Assembly: GCA_037974965.1 (NCBI GenBank)
Contig: JBBPFI010000002.1
Location: 1,488,001-1,552,000 of the forward strand
From: Dacryopinax spathularia
Taxonomy: Eukaryota; Basidiomycota; Dacrymycetes; Dacrymycetales; Dacrymycetaceae
Length of the DNA stretch: 64,000 bases
Reading direction: 5' to 3'
Shown here: positions 23,401 through 34,972 of the stretch, piece after piece
Layout of the letters: every line of letters starts with the position of its first letter
Numbering within the stretch: position 1 is the stretch's first letter
Made by a program: the position numbers and the translations under genes
The notes under the pieces: generated by a model
Database searches by the model: none
What the model was told of the DNA's origin: nothing
The model's input: the letters and a program-made list of their open reading frames with translations, nothing else

Positions 23401-24517
23401 TCATATGAGGATCACAGCGAGGAGCAACACACACAAGACGATAATGAGGAATATGATGCAATATCCCGATTTCGTCTCTGCACACCCACAAGTCAGTCAC
23501 GCCTTTTCTTCCTTTCTTGCGTGGAGAGATCCGAGAGCGGGAGTGGGAGTGAAGGAGGAGGACGGGACGCACCTTCTTGTTGTCGTATGAACCGACGGAG
23601 CTTCGTCATCGCCCCTGCCAGTTTGGTATCTGTCCTGTCTACTCCCCGTTCCAGGTCGTCGAGCATCCTGTCATTCTAGATCAGCTACTGCCCACCGTAG
23701 TCAACTCAAGCGAGCGTCGAAAAGGGAAAAGAGGGGATGGTGCAGGTACAGGAGAAGACAAGAGACGGACTCATTATGTTCCCCCACCTCCCGCCCAATC
23801 AGCCCCGCCTGCTCAGCAAGCGTATTAAGCGTCCCCGAAATAAGGTGCAGCGTGCTATCCTGTTGCTGGACAAGCATCTGCTGTTCTTCCCGCGCCCAGG
23901 CAGATTGGTCGTCTTCCGCTCCCCCTCCCTGGCCGGCTGCTGCGGCTGGCGGAGCGACTGGTGGGGGTCTTGTGCTTGGCTGGAGTTGGGCTGGGGGTTG
24001 AGCGGAGGTGGCTTGGATTTGGGAGGTGTAGGAGGGCGGGCGGGAGAGGCGGGTTGATAGGTCTGCGCGCATGCTCTGTCCGCTCACACTCAGAACACTG
24101 GTCTTTCCAAGAACGAGAAGTCCGGGGGAGAATAAGAGGAGAAGAGAAGAGTAGAAGAAGAGGAGGAGAAGGGGGGAAAGAGCAAGCACGGACCTCGATA
24201 TCCCTCCTAACCTCCCTCACATACCCCCTCCTCCCCGCCAGCTCCTGGTCCGTAATCCCAAACAACCGTGCCCCCGTCTCCTCCACGACCCTCACACTCC
24301 CCTCAAGCTCCTCGAGGTCCGCTTCCAAAGCAGCCAAGGTGCCCCGGAGCTCATCTTCCACTTCTCGTAGTTCTTGAGATTTTGGCTGAGTGATGGTGGT
24401 TGAGGAGGTGGATGTGGAGATGGCCCGGATGCGGAGGAGGGAGGAATGGAGTGCGTGGGCGTGGGAGAGGGAAGAGGCGAGCTCGGTGCGGAAGGCGTGG
24501 TAGGGGTCTTCTGACAT
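23401..24517 (-). CDS. TLG1: Qc-SNARE, Tlg1 / syntaxin-6 family
   Basis: Endosome-to-Golgi membrane fusion protein. The N-terminal syntaxin-6 three-helix domain is clear (MSEDPYHAFRTELASSLSHA, VEDELRGTLAALEADLEELE, FGITDQELAGRRGYVREVRR). A Pro/Gln/Ala-rich linker follows. The SNARE motif begins LVQQQDSTLHLISGTLNTLA, continues GLIGREVGEHNE, and after an intron with donor GTCCGT reads MLDDLERGVDRTDTKLAGAM. A C-terminal tail anchor follows (GYCIIFLIIVLCVLLLAVIL). The residue aligned with the zero-layer Gln of syntaxin 6 is His (codon 23776-23778). The stop is at 23401-23403. The gene is divergent from the SDR gene. Confidence 0.85.
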
Positions 24518-25369
24518 CTTTCACGCCTTTCAACCTCCAAGAGCAGGGGTATATGCGTGTCAATAAAGCTGGTATACGATGGGTTAAGCAGTGGGTAGGA
24601 TTAAAGCCAGTCGGATCGTGTATTTATAGTTCTGTGTGTGCGCGTCGTTGACTTTTACGTTGACTTGGTCGTCGACACGCCCGCCGACCGCTGCGCGGGA
24701 ATGCGCGTCGGCGGAAGGCCACGTGGACGTCCGCGAATGTGGGTCGCGACCGTCGACCTCACTTCCTTTGATCCACTTCACTCCGAGGACGTGATAGACA
24801 CGGCTTTTCATTCAAGGACGCGCACGGCGTACAGCGAAAATGGTGTTCAAGCGTGAAGGAAGAAGAAAAACCGCGCAAGTGGTGTAGGTGTCTTTCACGA
24901 AGACGGTGGATCACGTGCCCTCCATCTACCTCCCATCATCCGCCAACCACTAGGAGCATCGATGTGAACCTCTAACCGTCAACGACGCAGTCAACAGGTG
25001 CGGCATGTAGGCGCCCCCAGATACCGCAAGTGATCGATGCGGTCCAGAGAGCAGAAGCTGCGAGCCTCGAACGCTTTCGAGGGCAAATTACGCACATGAT
25101 CGCCCCCCTCGCCCCACATACGTCATATGCAGTAACATGGCAAGCCTGCCCAAGCATCCAAGAGTCAAAAGCCCATCCACGCCTGCCCATCGAACCTCTT
25201 CCCGACCTATCAGCCCTCTGCCTCGAGTAGTCACATACACGAACCTCCCAGCTAGCCCACCATACTCCGTCTACCCGTCTCACGCGTTTTCCGTCCATCC
25301 ATCCTCCCTCGCACGCTTCGGCCGCTCCCTGTCTATCCACTCACCCACGTAAGGAACTTCACCAGCACT
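24518..25369. promoter_or_regulatory. Divergent promoter, Tlg1-like and SDR genes
   Basis: An 852 bp gap between start codons. A minus-strand TATAAATA at 24621-24628, about 104 bp before the SNARE start, is a likely core promoter. A TGATCGATG element occurs near 25031. No clear TATA box for the SDR gene. Confidence 0.45.
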
Positions 25370-26573
25370 ATGGCGCCCAAGAAAGAAAGCAGCAAAAGCA
25401 GCAGCACGCATAAAGAAGACGGCGTGATCACCGCTTACCCGAACTACAAGCCCGAGCCTCAGCAGCAGGAGCTCCCCGGTGGGGAAGGGGCGATGGAGCC
25501 TCTTGCGGAGCATTTGAAGATCGAGGTGTGGGACGAGAATGGGGAGCCGTACCTGGAGGAGTATCAGGGTGCTGGGAAGCTAAAGGGAAAGAGTGTTCTC
25601 GTGCGTATTTATGCACTTGCCTGTCTGATAGGAGACGGTGGGTTGCTGATACGGATCTGTGTGCTAGATTACCGGCGGCGACTCGGGCATTGGACGCTCA
25701 GCAGCGCTCATGCTCGCTCGTGAAGGCGCGGATATCTCGATCGCCTACCTGCCCGAAGAGCAAAAAGACGCCGAATGGGTCAAGCAGGCGATCGCCTCCT
25801 CCCCGCACGGATCAAAGAACTGCCTCCTAATCCCATGCGACCTAATGGACGAGTCCTCCGCCCAGAAAGTCGCTAAGGCGCATGTGGACAAGTATGGACG
25901 GATTGATGTGTTGATCAATAATGCGAGCAAGCAGATGCAGGAGAAGGATTTTGCGAGGATTAGTATGGAGCAGGTGCAGAGCACGTTTAGTAGCAATATT
26001 CTGGGGATGGTGCGTCCCCCGTTCCTTTCTCCTCTATGTCTTCCTCTCTCCCTTCCGCCTCCTTTGTTCGCAGTAGAGTGAGAAGGTGATGCTGACCTCC
26101 GCGCGCAGTTCGCACTCACCAAATACGCCCTCCCGCACATCCCCCGCGGAGGCTCCATAATCAACACCACCTCCGTAACAGCATACAAAGGCAGCCCCAG
26201 CATGGTCGACTACTCCAGCACCAAGGGAGCAATAGTCTCCTTCACCCGCGCGCTCGCACAACAACTCGCCCCCAAGGGGATCCGAGTAAACGCCATCGCC
26301 CCCGGCCCCGTGTACACACCGCTCCAACCGGCAAGCAGGCCGGAAGAACAGATGGAAGGATGGGAAGTGGGCAGTCTGCCCCTGAGGGGAAGGGCGGCCC
26401 AGCCGGCGGAACTGGGCCCGAGCTATGTGTTTTTGGCGAGTGGGAGGGATAGTGGGACTATTACGGGGCAGGTTTTGCATGGTGAGCTCCTTTTTTTTGG
26501 CGTGTGTTTCTTACTCGGGGATGGGGCTGATAATGGTGCGATAGTGAACTTGGGGCAGTGGATGGGGTCGTAG
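25370..26573 (+). CDS. Short-chain dehydrogenase/reductase (YdaD/Gsp39-like)
   Basis: NAD(P)-dependent oxidoreductase of the classical SDR fold. Four exons splice in phase (25370-25600, 25668-26009, 26109-26481, 26545-26573) to 324 residues. A hydrophilic N-terminal extension of about 75 residues, typical of the bacterial stress-protein YdaD group, precedes the cofactor motif ITGGDSGIGR. Next come the NNAS segment (VLINNASKQ), the catalytic Ser region (IINTTSVTAYKG) and the YSSTKGA catalytic Tyr-Lys pair, then GIRVNAIAPGPVYTPL. The last exon is only 29 bp (VNLGQWMGS). The substrate cannot be read from sequence; relatives are annotated as glucose/ribitol-type dehydrogenases or stress proteins. 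Confidence 0.9.
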
Positions 26574-27899
26574 ACTCCTTACCAGCGTGGAAATCCGGTA
26601 GTGTAGCAGCATGGAGAAAAGTCAAAAGAAGACCGTTGTATCCAAGTCCAAGTGTATGTAATCAAATCAATCAGATCTGGTCGTTGTCGTTTGTTTTCTC
26701 TGCTGGCGGCTCGCAAGGCAGATAAGATACACACGTCCCTCTGCCTAAGGACGAAAACATGACCGTCTTCCAAGAAAGAAAAGAATAGAAAAAGGAAACG
26801 CGACCGAAGGAAGAAGGGGAAGAAGCTGCACTTCGCAAATCCGGCACACATGCTCCGGATCCCTCAAGATCATTTCAGCCGGCTTCTCCATTTCGAGCCA
26901 CAGGAAAGAAACTTTCCGAACAACTTCCTTCCTTTGCTTCCCATCTTGCAGGGTTCAATGGCCTATCTTTTTCCTACTTCTTGTGCTTGCTGCGGATGGA
27001 CCGGAAACACGGGGTAAGACTACTACCCTGAGAGAAACCCTGAGAGAAGCACTGAGCGAAGCACTGAGAACCCGTTCGGCGGGGGAGCCGGTGATCCGAT
27101 TCTGCCGAAACTAGCTTCTTTTCCTGGCAGGCTTCTTTGGTTCTTTGCGCTATCTGTCTTCTTGAGCTTCGGAGTGTCAGAAAACAACAGCAGCAGCAGC
27201 AAGGGAAAAAAAGGAAGAAAGAAAGAAAGAAAGGGGATTTGAGATTGGAAACGGCCATTGTAGCTCTTGTATCGCGCACCATCGCACAGAGCATGCAGAG
27301 ATGAATTGGTTCGGCGTATCAGCTGCACATCACGGCACTACGTCATCCCCCCCTATCCCATTCTCCGCTTCCCAGGACCCTGAGCAAAATCCCTATGACC
27401 CTTCCCTCCATACGGCACACACCGGGGCACACTAGTACGGGGGAAATGATGAATAGCGTATGTGGCGCAAAACGCGCTATAAACGCGTCCGTCCCCCGCT
27501 AGTGGGGGACATGAGCCCACACCCACCGTCCACACCCACCCACACCCCGTACTCACCACCCACTACAGCCCACTCTGTGACCGTCCCTCTCACCCGTGCC
27601 TGCTTGTCTGTCAGTGCGAGGGATTTGAGACATCCACCGTCACCCGTCGCTCGCTGTTCGCCCTTTCGTCCGTGCTAGTGCTGTTGCCGCCCGTTGTGCC
27701 TGGTGGAGGACTTGTCCGCTTGAGTGTTAGCGCACTCTAGCAAGACAGCACGGCATATCTTCAGCTTATCCCACATCGACAGATTCGGTATCACTCTCGT
27801 TATTTCTCGTTTTCATATCTTCAGCGTTGGGTCGATCTGCAACCAACAGTAACAAGTTCATTCCTATAACGCGCAGTTGGGGAGGAGTGAGCAGGCACA
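26574..27899. other. Intergenic: SDR 3' flank and CSC1 promoter
   Basis: About 1.3 kb. It contains a 12 bp tandem repeat at 27026-27073, a short (GAAA)n tract near 27215-27232, and TATAAA at 27478-27483 about 420 bp before the channel start codon. That position would imply a long leader. No gene seen. Confidence 0.45.
27026..27073. repeat. 12-bp tandem repeat, four copies
   Basis: Four imperfect units of the form CCCTGAGAGAAA / CACTGAGCGAAG lie end to end in the intergenic region. A minus-strand frame through it gives a four-residue repeat, but no supported gene contains it. Confidence 0.7.
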
Positions 27900-30800
27900 A
27901 TGTCCACGTACGCCCATCCTCTCCATCCTACCGTGCCAACTTAGGCTGACGTTAGCGCAGAACCACAGCCGAAGCAGCCTCCCAAGCCTCCACGCCCGGG
28001 TTCGTCACCTCCCTCGTGCTGAACGCCGCCGTCTTCGGCGTCGAACTCCTCATATTCACCTTCGTGCGCCGCCACTTCCGAGCAATCTACGAGCCCCGAT
28101 CCTACATCCCCGCACCCTCAAAACGCTCTCCGCCCCTCTCCCGCTCTTTGCTCGGCTGGCCACTGGCAATATGGCGCGCCGACCCCGGCAGGATCCAGCA
28201 TGTGAACGGGCTGGACGCGTATGTGTTCGTGAGGTTTTTGAGGATGATGTGTTATATGCTTGTCCCGATGTGGATTATTTCCTGGCTGATTCTCATGCCG
28301 ACGTACTCGGCGAATACGGGCGTGGACCCGCCGAAGCAGGGGCTGGATAGGTTCACGTTCGGGAACGTGGCGAAGAACCAGCAGCAGCGGTATGTTGCGC
28401 CTCTTATCCTGGCCTGGCTGTTTACCTGTGCGTCTCTCCTTCTGCTCACCTCTCGTGGTTTGGGCTAATCGGATGGACGCAGTCTGGATAATCTATACGG
28501 TCCGGAACGAGATGCGCGAATTTATAATCCTCCGGCAAAAGCACCTTATCTCCCCCTCGCACTCCAGCACCGCACAAGCAAACACGGTCCTCATCACCGG
28601 CGTCCCCCGGAAATTCCTGGACGAGACCGTCCTCGCCGGCCTGTTCCGCCATTTACCGGGAGGGACGCGCAAGATCTGGCTGAATAGGGATCTGAAGGAG
28701 CTGCCCGATCTGTATAACCGACGGGTGGATGCTTGCAAGAAACTTGAGAATGCTGAGAATGCCTTGCTTGAGCAGGCGCTGAAGTTGAAGAGGAAGGAGG
28801 CGAAGGCTGCTGCTAAAGCCGCTAAGAAGCACGGCTCGAGCCAAGGACAGGGACAAGACCCGCAGACGATGAGTGGGGAAAGCAAGCAACCTATTACAGC
28901 GGATGCGGAAAAAGAGCTCGCCCTCGCTGACCGGCTCGTTCCCCGAAACAAACGGCCCACGCACCGCCTTCCGCCATTCGGGTTCCTCCCCTTCAGCCTG
29001 CCCTTCATGGGCAAAAAAGTCGACACGATCGACTGGGCTCGCGAGGAGATCGTGCACTGCACGCAAGAGCTGCAGCGCGGGCGCGCCCAGCTAGAGAGGG
29101 ACATCAACACTGTTGGCACTGGCGAGCGGGAGACCTACCCGCCCCTGAACGCAGCTTTTGTCCTCTTCAACCAGCAGATCGCCGCCCACCTGGCCGCGCA
29201 AGTGCTGACGCACAACGAGCCCTACCGGATGAGCATGCGGTACATCGAGGTCGCCCCCGCGGACATAATATGGGCCAACCTCGGCTTGAATCCATACGAG
29301 ATGAAGATCCGCTCTGCTATCTCCTTTGCGCTCAGCATTGGCCTGATTATAGTGTGGAGCTTTCCGGTCGCGTTTGTCGGGGCGATCAGTAATGTGAACC
29401 ATTTGTGTACGTATGGATGGTTGGCGTGGATTTGCCGGTTGCCTAGTGTGGTCGTGGGGATTATTTCGGGGATATTGCCCCCGCTGGGATTGGCGATATT
29501 GATGATGCTCTTGCCGATCGTCTTGCGCCGTACGTCCATCCCTCTCTCTCTCTCAGGGAATGAGAAATGCTGATGATACGCCCCGTTGTAGTGCTCGCCC
29601 GGTTCGAAGGCATCCCCCGTTACTCAGGGCTCGAGCTCTCCCTAATGACGCGCTACTTCCTCTTCCTCGTCGTACACGGTTTCCTCATCGTGACCCTCTC
29701 CTCCGGGGTGATCGCCGCCCTCCCCCAACTGGTCCAAAACCCCGAACAAATCCCCCAAATCCTCGGCACCTATCTCCCCGCAGCCAGCACGTTCTTCCTC
29801 ACGTACATCACGCTCCAGGGTCTGGCTGGTGGGGGTGGGGGGTTGTTGCAGGCTGCCCCGCTGGTCATTTATTATGCCAAGTTGTTTATTTTGGGCAGCA
29901 CGCCGAGGAGCGTGTGGGGGATTAGGTATGTGATGCGGGATGTCGCTTGGGGGACGCTTTTTCCGAGTATGACGTTGTTGGCTGTTATTAGTGAGTCACT
30001 TCTGCTTCTCCTCATCGTGGCCCCCATAGAAGCAGGACCCCCGCTGACCCTGCCCGCAGCAATAACATACTCCGTCATCTCCCCCATCATAAACGGCCTC
30101 GCCTGCATGTCCTTCTTCATCTATTACCAAGTCTGGAAATACCTCTTCCTCTGGCAACTCGACCAAAAGCCCTCGGGCGACATGGGCGGGCTCTATTTCC
30201 CTCTCGCGATGCAGCACGTCTTTGTCGGCTTGTACATCAAGCAGATCTGCATGGCCGCGCTGTTCTTGCTTTCGAGTACGGGGACGCCCACGGCTGTGCC
30301 GGAGGGAGTGCTGATGATCGTGTTGATTGTGTTTACCGTGCGTCCCTGCTCTTTCCCTCTATCTGCCTTGCAATGTCGCTGATCTGACGTTGTTTCTGTA
30401 GATCGGCGCCCACTACCTTCTAAACAACTCCTACGGTCCCCTCATCCGCTCTCTCCCCCTCACCCTAGCGCACAAGTCCTACGGCATGCCCCTCGTCCCA
30501 GGCGACACCAAGATCGACGAAGAGAACGAGGGTGACCATCGATCTCAAGCGATCGGGATGAAGCCGCTCAACGTGAATAAGACGAACCATTTTCTTGATG
30601 TGAGGAATGATGGGATTAATGCGGGTGCTGCGGCGAGGAGGGCGGACGCGGACCCTGCTGCGGAGGCTGGGGAGGAGGTGAGGGATATACCGAATCCTGA
30701 GGGGAGGGTGGAGCAGACGAGCAATAAGGATCGGATTAGCGGGGCGGACGACGAGGTTGCTCTCGCGAAGCAAAAGGAAGCCACTAACTCTGCTCGGGCC

Positions 30801-31127
30801 GGGAACGCTTCCAACTCCAACGGGAACGGCAATGGAACCGAGAACGAGAACGAGAAAGGCAAAGCCAGCTCCGAAACCGCCAGTCAGTTCGACGGCGTAT
30901 TCGACGACGGCCCCACAGACTTCTACCACCCCGCGACGGTCGAGCCCCAACCGATCATCTGGATCGCCCAGGATCCCCTTGGGCTCGGGGACGCGGAGGT
31001 GGACGCGAACCGGGCGAGGGGGATCGCCGCGAGTGACGAGAATGCGGAGATGGACGAGAAGGGCCATGTGGAGGTGTTTGGCTCGCCGCCGGGGATGAAG
31101 GATCCGGATGAGGATAGGGATACGTGA
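27900..31127 (+). CDS. CSC1/RSN1 (OSCA/TMEM63) calcium-permeable channel-like protein
   Basis: Plasma-membrane or endomembrane protein of the hyperosmolality-gated OSCA/TMEM63 family. The first coding exon is only 8 bp (27900-27907), followed by a 53 bp intron. About 975 residues from six exons. Order: N-terminal membrane segments (FVTSLVLNAAVFGVELLIFT, VNGLDAYVFVRFLRMMCYM), the conserved TVLITGVPRKFLDE cytosolic motif, a Lys/Ala-rich helix (ALKLKRKEAKAAAKAAKKHG), AFVLFNQQIAAHLAAQ, then IEVAPADIIWANLGLN ahead of the membrane core (ISFALSIGLIIVWSFPVAFV, YITLQGLAGGGGGLLQAAPL). It ends in a long hydrophilic acidic tail of about 210 residues rich in Asn/Gly/Glu. Channel activity is inferred from the family. 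Confidence 0.9.
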
Positions 31128-31900
31128 CTCGTCCCAGGTGATCTATCTCTAGTCGAGAGACGGTCAAAATCGTCGCCGGCAGTTGGCGGCCGTGGGAGGA
31201 AAGAGGCCGAGAAAGAGGTGGAGGACATTCTCGATCTGTATTTGTGAGATTTTCGCATGCATATATGCAGAACAGTGTCTGTGTGTTGTTCGCTCACTTT
31301 GTCCTGTGTATGACAGTATCTGGAGTGTACCGAATTTCGATGGGGTCGCACATGGATCTAATACCCTCTTTGCATCTTTAGTACCGTTTCAGTTTTTGAG
31401 CATTCATGTACTGTAGTTTGCGGAATCACGACGTCCTTGCCCTTCTAGAGTGTCATTGTCTAGTAGGGCGTGTAGCACTGCCCTCCAAGGGAGGTCTGAG
31501 CTTGTCAGGATAGCTCGCCGTCTTTGCTGAGGTTTGGGTCCCGGGGATACATGCCGCATACGTCAATCAGAGATGGGAGCTGGTTAAAGACCCTCAATGT
31601 CTTCGACAATTGTACTTAAAGTTGACTCTCAGACATGTCAGCACGGAAAACTCATAGGCATCTTTTGGGTTCGACGATCACCCGGTTGCCATAACGACCG
31701 AAAGGCGAGACGTTCGGGAAGAAACAGAAGGTGCTATGGAGCTCACGTGATTCGAGGAGGTGAGACCGGACTTCGAGCGCGACGAGGCGCGTGTATGCGC
31801 CTTCTTTTCGGCCCGTCCGCGCCTTGACCTTTCACCACCATCTGCGAGCGCGACGACTGAGCACTGAGCTAATTCCTTTTGGCTTTCTCATTGCAGTGCC
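31128..31900. other. Intergenic: CSC1 3' flank and F-box promoter
   Basis: About 0.77 kb. An acceptor-like TTGCAG lies 8 bp before the next ATG, so a 5' UTR intron in the F-box gene is possible. No gene seen. Confidence 0.35.
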
Positions 31901-33178
31901 ATGCAGCCCAACCAATCTCTCCATTTCGCTTCTCAACGCGACGCCGACGCGCATATAGTCAACCAGCAGATTGCCGAACTCGAGCGCAACAGGCGTCTGA
32001 CGAGGGCACAAGCAGCGCGTCTGGCCGTCCTCCAAGCCCAGCTCTCTGCTTTACATTCTCCCGTGCACAAGATCCCCGACGATGTCCTGTCTTATGTCTT
32101 CGAACTCGCTTCAGACTTCGGAAACGATCCTCGAGCTTGTTGGACGATCTCCAAGGTCACGTCACGTTGGCGTCGCGTAGCCATAGAGACGCGCTGTCTC
32201 TGGATTAACATCACCATCAAGAGCCCACAGAAGAGCGGTCGCAGCACTGAGATTCTTCCTGCCTTGGTCGATCGCTGCGGATCTTGCCCCATCATCCTTA
32301 CCGTCGACTTGTCGGGTTACCAGGATCGGCGTACCGGCCTGGCCATCATGGAGACCGCGACACGCTATACGGACCGTGCGAAGGCTATCTCTCTTCGTGG
32401 AAACCGCGGGATCGTATGGGACGCATTACCCCATTTCCCCGTCACGCCGAAACTGAGGAAGCTGTCCATAAGCAACTTCGTGCTGATTGACTTCGAAGCC
32501 TGGATCTTATTCCTCTTAGACTGCCTGCCCTTGTGCACGGCCCTCCAGAGACTGGACTTATCCGATATATGTGCTTTGGTACAGATCGTCGAGTTTCGAC
32601 CTAAAGACCATCTCCGCCTTGAACTTCCGAACCTCGAAAGTGTTACCTTCGGCGCTGATCTGGACATGCTGCCAATGCGTCTATTCGAGCATATGCGTGC
32701 GAAACCCAAAGAAGCGACCTTGCCTACCCTCTGTCATCACTTCGATCATGACGTGGTCGACACACTCGCTCGCTGCCGAGTGAACTTCTCCAACTTGCAG
32801 AAGCTGACCCTCGTCGGTCTCGGCTACTTCACATGCACGATAAAGACTATTCTCGGCCACACGCCCCAGCTCCAGACCCTCATTGTGAAGGAAGCTGACC
32901 TAGGCGACTGTCATTGTAGCTGTGCCCAGCTGTCTCTAACGAACATTACTCTCGAACGCTGCGTGTTCGTGGACGGGATACGTGGTATCATCGAACGGAT
33001 GGACGAAACGTTTGCCAAGACTAGACTGACCGTCCAGATTGCTGAACGTGGGAACGAACCGGTCCAGAGACAAGCGTTTAATCGCTGGCTTGCTCGCGCG
33101 GTTTATCGCGTTGTGACCTCGTTGAACGGCACGTCCAGCCGCGTCCGCACACGCATGCTTCGCAAGCTCACTGTTTAA
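31901..33178 (+). CDS. F-box protein (Agaricomycete type), copy 2
   Basis: Single exon, 425 residues, likely SCF substrate adaptor. The N-terminal helix (IAELERNRRLTRAQAARLAV) and F-box (SPVHKIPDDVLSYVFELASD ... VTSRWRRVAIETRCLWINI) match the gene at 19927-21222 closely. The C-terminal region keeps the same LRR-like pattern and a matching segment around RG-IIERMDETFAKTRLTV versus RDIIGAIDATFAKETLTV. The two copies lie about 11 kb apart in opposite orientation, so this is a dispersed duplicate. Substrate unknown. Confidence 0.85.
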   Translation: MQPNQSLHFASQRDADAHIVNQQIAELERNRRLTRAQAARLAVLQAQLSALHSPVHKIPDDVLSYVFELASDFGNDPRACWTISKVTSRWRRVAIETRCLWINITIKSPQKSGRSTEILPALVDRCGSCPIILTVDLSGYQDRRTGLAIMETATRYTDRAKAISLRGNRGIVWDALPHFPVTPKLRKLSISNFVLIDFEAWILFLLDCLPLCTALQRLDLSDICALVQIVEFRPKDHLRLELPNLESVTFGADLDMLPMRLFEHMRAKPKEATLPTLCHHFDHDVVDTLARCRVNFSNLQKLTLVGLGYFTCTIKTILGHTPQLQTLIVKEADLGDCHCSCAQLSLTNITLERCVFVDGIRGIIERMDETFAKTRLTVQIAERGNEPVQRQAFNRWLARAVYRVVTSLNGTSSRVRTRMLRKLTV

Positions 33179-34175
33179 TGCCCCGCGCGAAGTAAGCGTT
33201 CTGCTTGCGAGCACACTCGCCCCATCCGCAATTCCTTCTCGATATCCAAGAAAAGATCGCTCGATGAAAGATTCGCAGTTTCTCCCATTCTCATCCCAGG
33301 ACCGATTTCGTTCCAGTTTTCCGCTCTGTCCGGCTGGTTCTTAAAAGCCCTCAAATGCCAACATGAAAGACTCTAGGGCCTTATTACTTTCCCATTCGCT
33401 GCCAAGAAGGCAGTATCACGCAATACCTCGTCCGATGCCACTGTCCTGCAATACTTCGAAGCGGAAATGCCCATGGCCAGTCAACGCCCTTCTCAAACCC
33501 GGTTCCTAGTCACGTGCTTTCGATGGCTCACGAAGCAGGTTTCCATGCATCGTCGACGAGGGCGGTGAAGAGTACCGAAGGAAACGGTGGTGTCCCTATC
33601 ATGTAGAGTGCTAATGACATGTTGATGCATTTCGCAACCTTGATTTACCTTGCCTACGTACATACAACATCCCAAGGAGGCACAGCATCATGATACTCCT
33701 ACTCAAGCTTCCTGAACATCTTGCCACTGTGACATGGAAGCCGGTTCCCGGCAGAGTTCCAAGAACATTGGTTACATGGACAACGGACAACGTCTAGCAA
33801 CATACAGCACCGTTGATATCGACCCCTCGTTTCTCAGTTGATTAGTCGGTTAGTTGGCCTTCAAACCGGTCGCGGATACCAGGCATCTGGAGCGAACTAA
33901 CACGCTCTCCGCCGTCCGGTGCATCGGCCGCCTCTCCCGCCCCATCCCTGACCTTCCTCAGCCCAAGACTCAAGCCCATTAATCGGAGCGGACCGGTCTC
34001 AACCCACAATTCGCACGTTCATCGCACAAACGCTACATATCAGGGCTCATATCAATCCATATCAGCCCCGGCCATATCAACCCCAAGGGGTGGCAAGACA
34101 AAACAGAGGCGATCCGCCCCTTCACGCGCGCGATAGCGCAAACCCGGAATGGGCGGCAACATTAGGGAGAGTTCA

Positions 34176-34230
34176 TGATCGGTAGTGATCGGAGTGATCG
34201 AGAGCGATCGAGAGCGATCGGCGGTGATCG
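34176..34230. repeat. Helically phased (T/C)GATCG array
   Basis: Six GATCG cores start at 34177, 34187, 34196, 34206, 34216 and 34226, spaced 10, 9, 10, 10 and 10 bp. Each is preceded by T or C, and the spacers are purine-rich (GAGAG, GGAG, GTAG). The near-constant helical spacing places every palindromic GATC on the same face of the DNA. Confidence 0.85.
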
Positions 34231-34271
34231 ACCTGGTTTAGGGGGAGGGGTCCGGAAGGGGCGGAGGGGAG

Positions 34272-34289
34272 GATCCGCGGCGGCGGATC
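34272..34289. repeat. Inverted repeat GATCCGC / GCGGATC
   Basis: Seven-base arms with a four-base loop, about 40 bp downstream of the GATCG array. It could bind a dimeric regulator or form a small hairpin. No evidence decides. Confidence 0.5.
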
Positions 34290-34964
34290 TTGGGGGGCGA
34301 TGGACGACCACTGGAATGGTCTGTAGAGTTTACCCTAACTAACTATGTAGAACATAATTTGTTTGGTCTGGGAAATGCTAGCTTTTTCTGCGGGATTGTG
34401 TGCCTGCACAAATTGTTTGTCCGAGGACTTTTCCTCTTCGGAGTTGCTGCCACAGCTCGCGGGTGAATATTTTGCCGGACCTTTGCAGCGAATGAACTGC
34501 TTGTGGGAGAATGATATCCCCCCACATAGACAGACGAATTGATAGGCCGTCATCGACAACAGAATAGCCAAGCGGCCCGCTCGGCAGTCTCCTAGCGATC
34601 GACACCTTCAATTCGCTTTCCCGCGAGGGGAGGGGGGAGGAAGGGGAAGCGCCCAGGCTCGGAGGGAGTCGGGTGGAGGAGTGACCCGAGGGTACCCGAT
34701 CGTGAGCTGCTGAGAAGGTGTGAGAAGGCGCGACCCCGCACTGACCGGCGTCACCCGGGCAGCCCCGCAGTGGCGCATGTCAGGGCTCGCTCCCCCCGTG
34801 CGTGTGATCAGCCAACCACCGACCCCGCTTGGTGCGACCTCACACACAAGGAGCCGTCAGTCTTCCGCAGGTGGTTATACACAAGCCTCTGTAGCAAGGA
34901 TATGATGGATCATGCTTGATCTTCTCTCGGGAGGAGATGGGAGCGTCATGCGCCGATCTAAACG

Positions 34965-34972
34965 TATATATA
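34965..34972 (+). promoter_or_regulatory. Probable TATA box of PEP carboxykinase
   Basis: TATATATA, followed by GC-rich sequence, lies 330 bp before the start codon. This implies a leader of roughly 300 nt, or a 5' UTR intron. Confidence 0.45.

Noticed and set aside
27210-27235. (GAAA)n and CAG-rich simple repeats
   Set aside because: Short microsatellite with no coding or regulatory context.
30465-31067. 200-codon minus-strand frame under the channel C-terminus
   Set aside because: It is a shadow of the acidic tail of the CSC1-like gene. No independent support.
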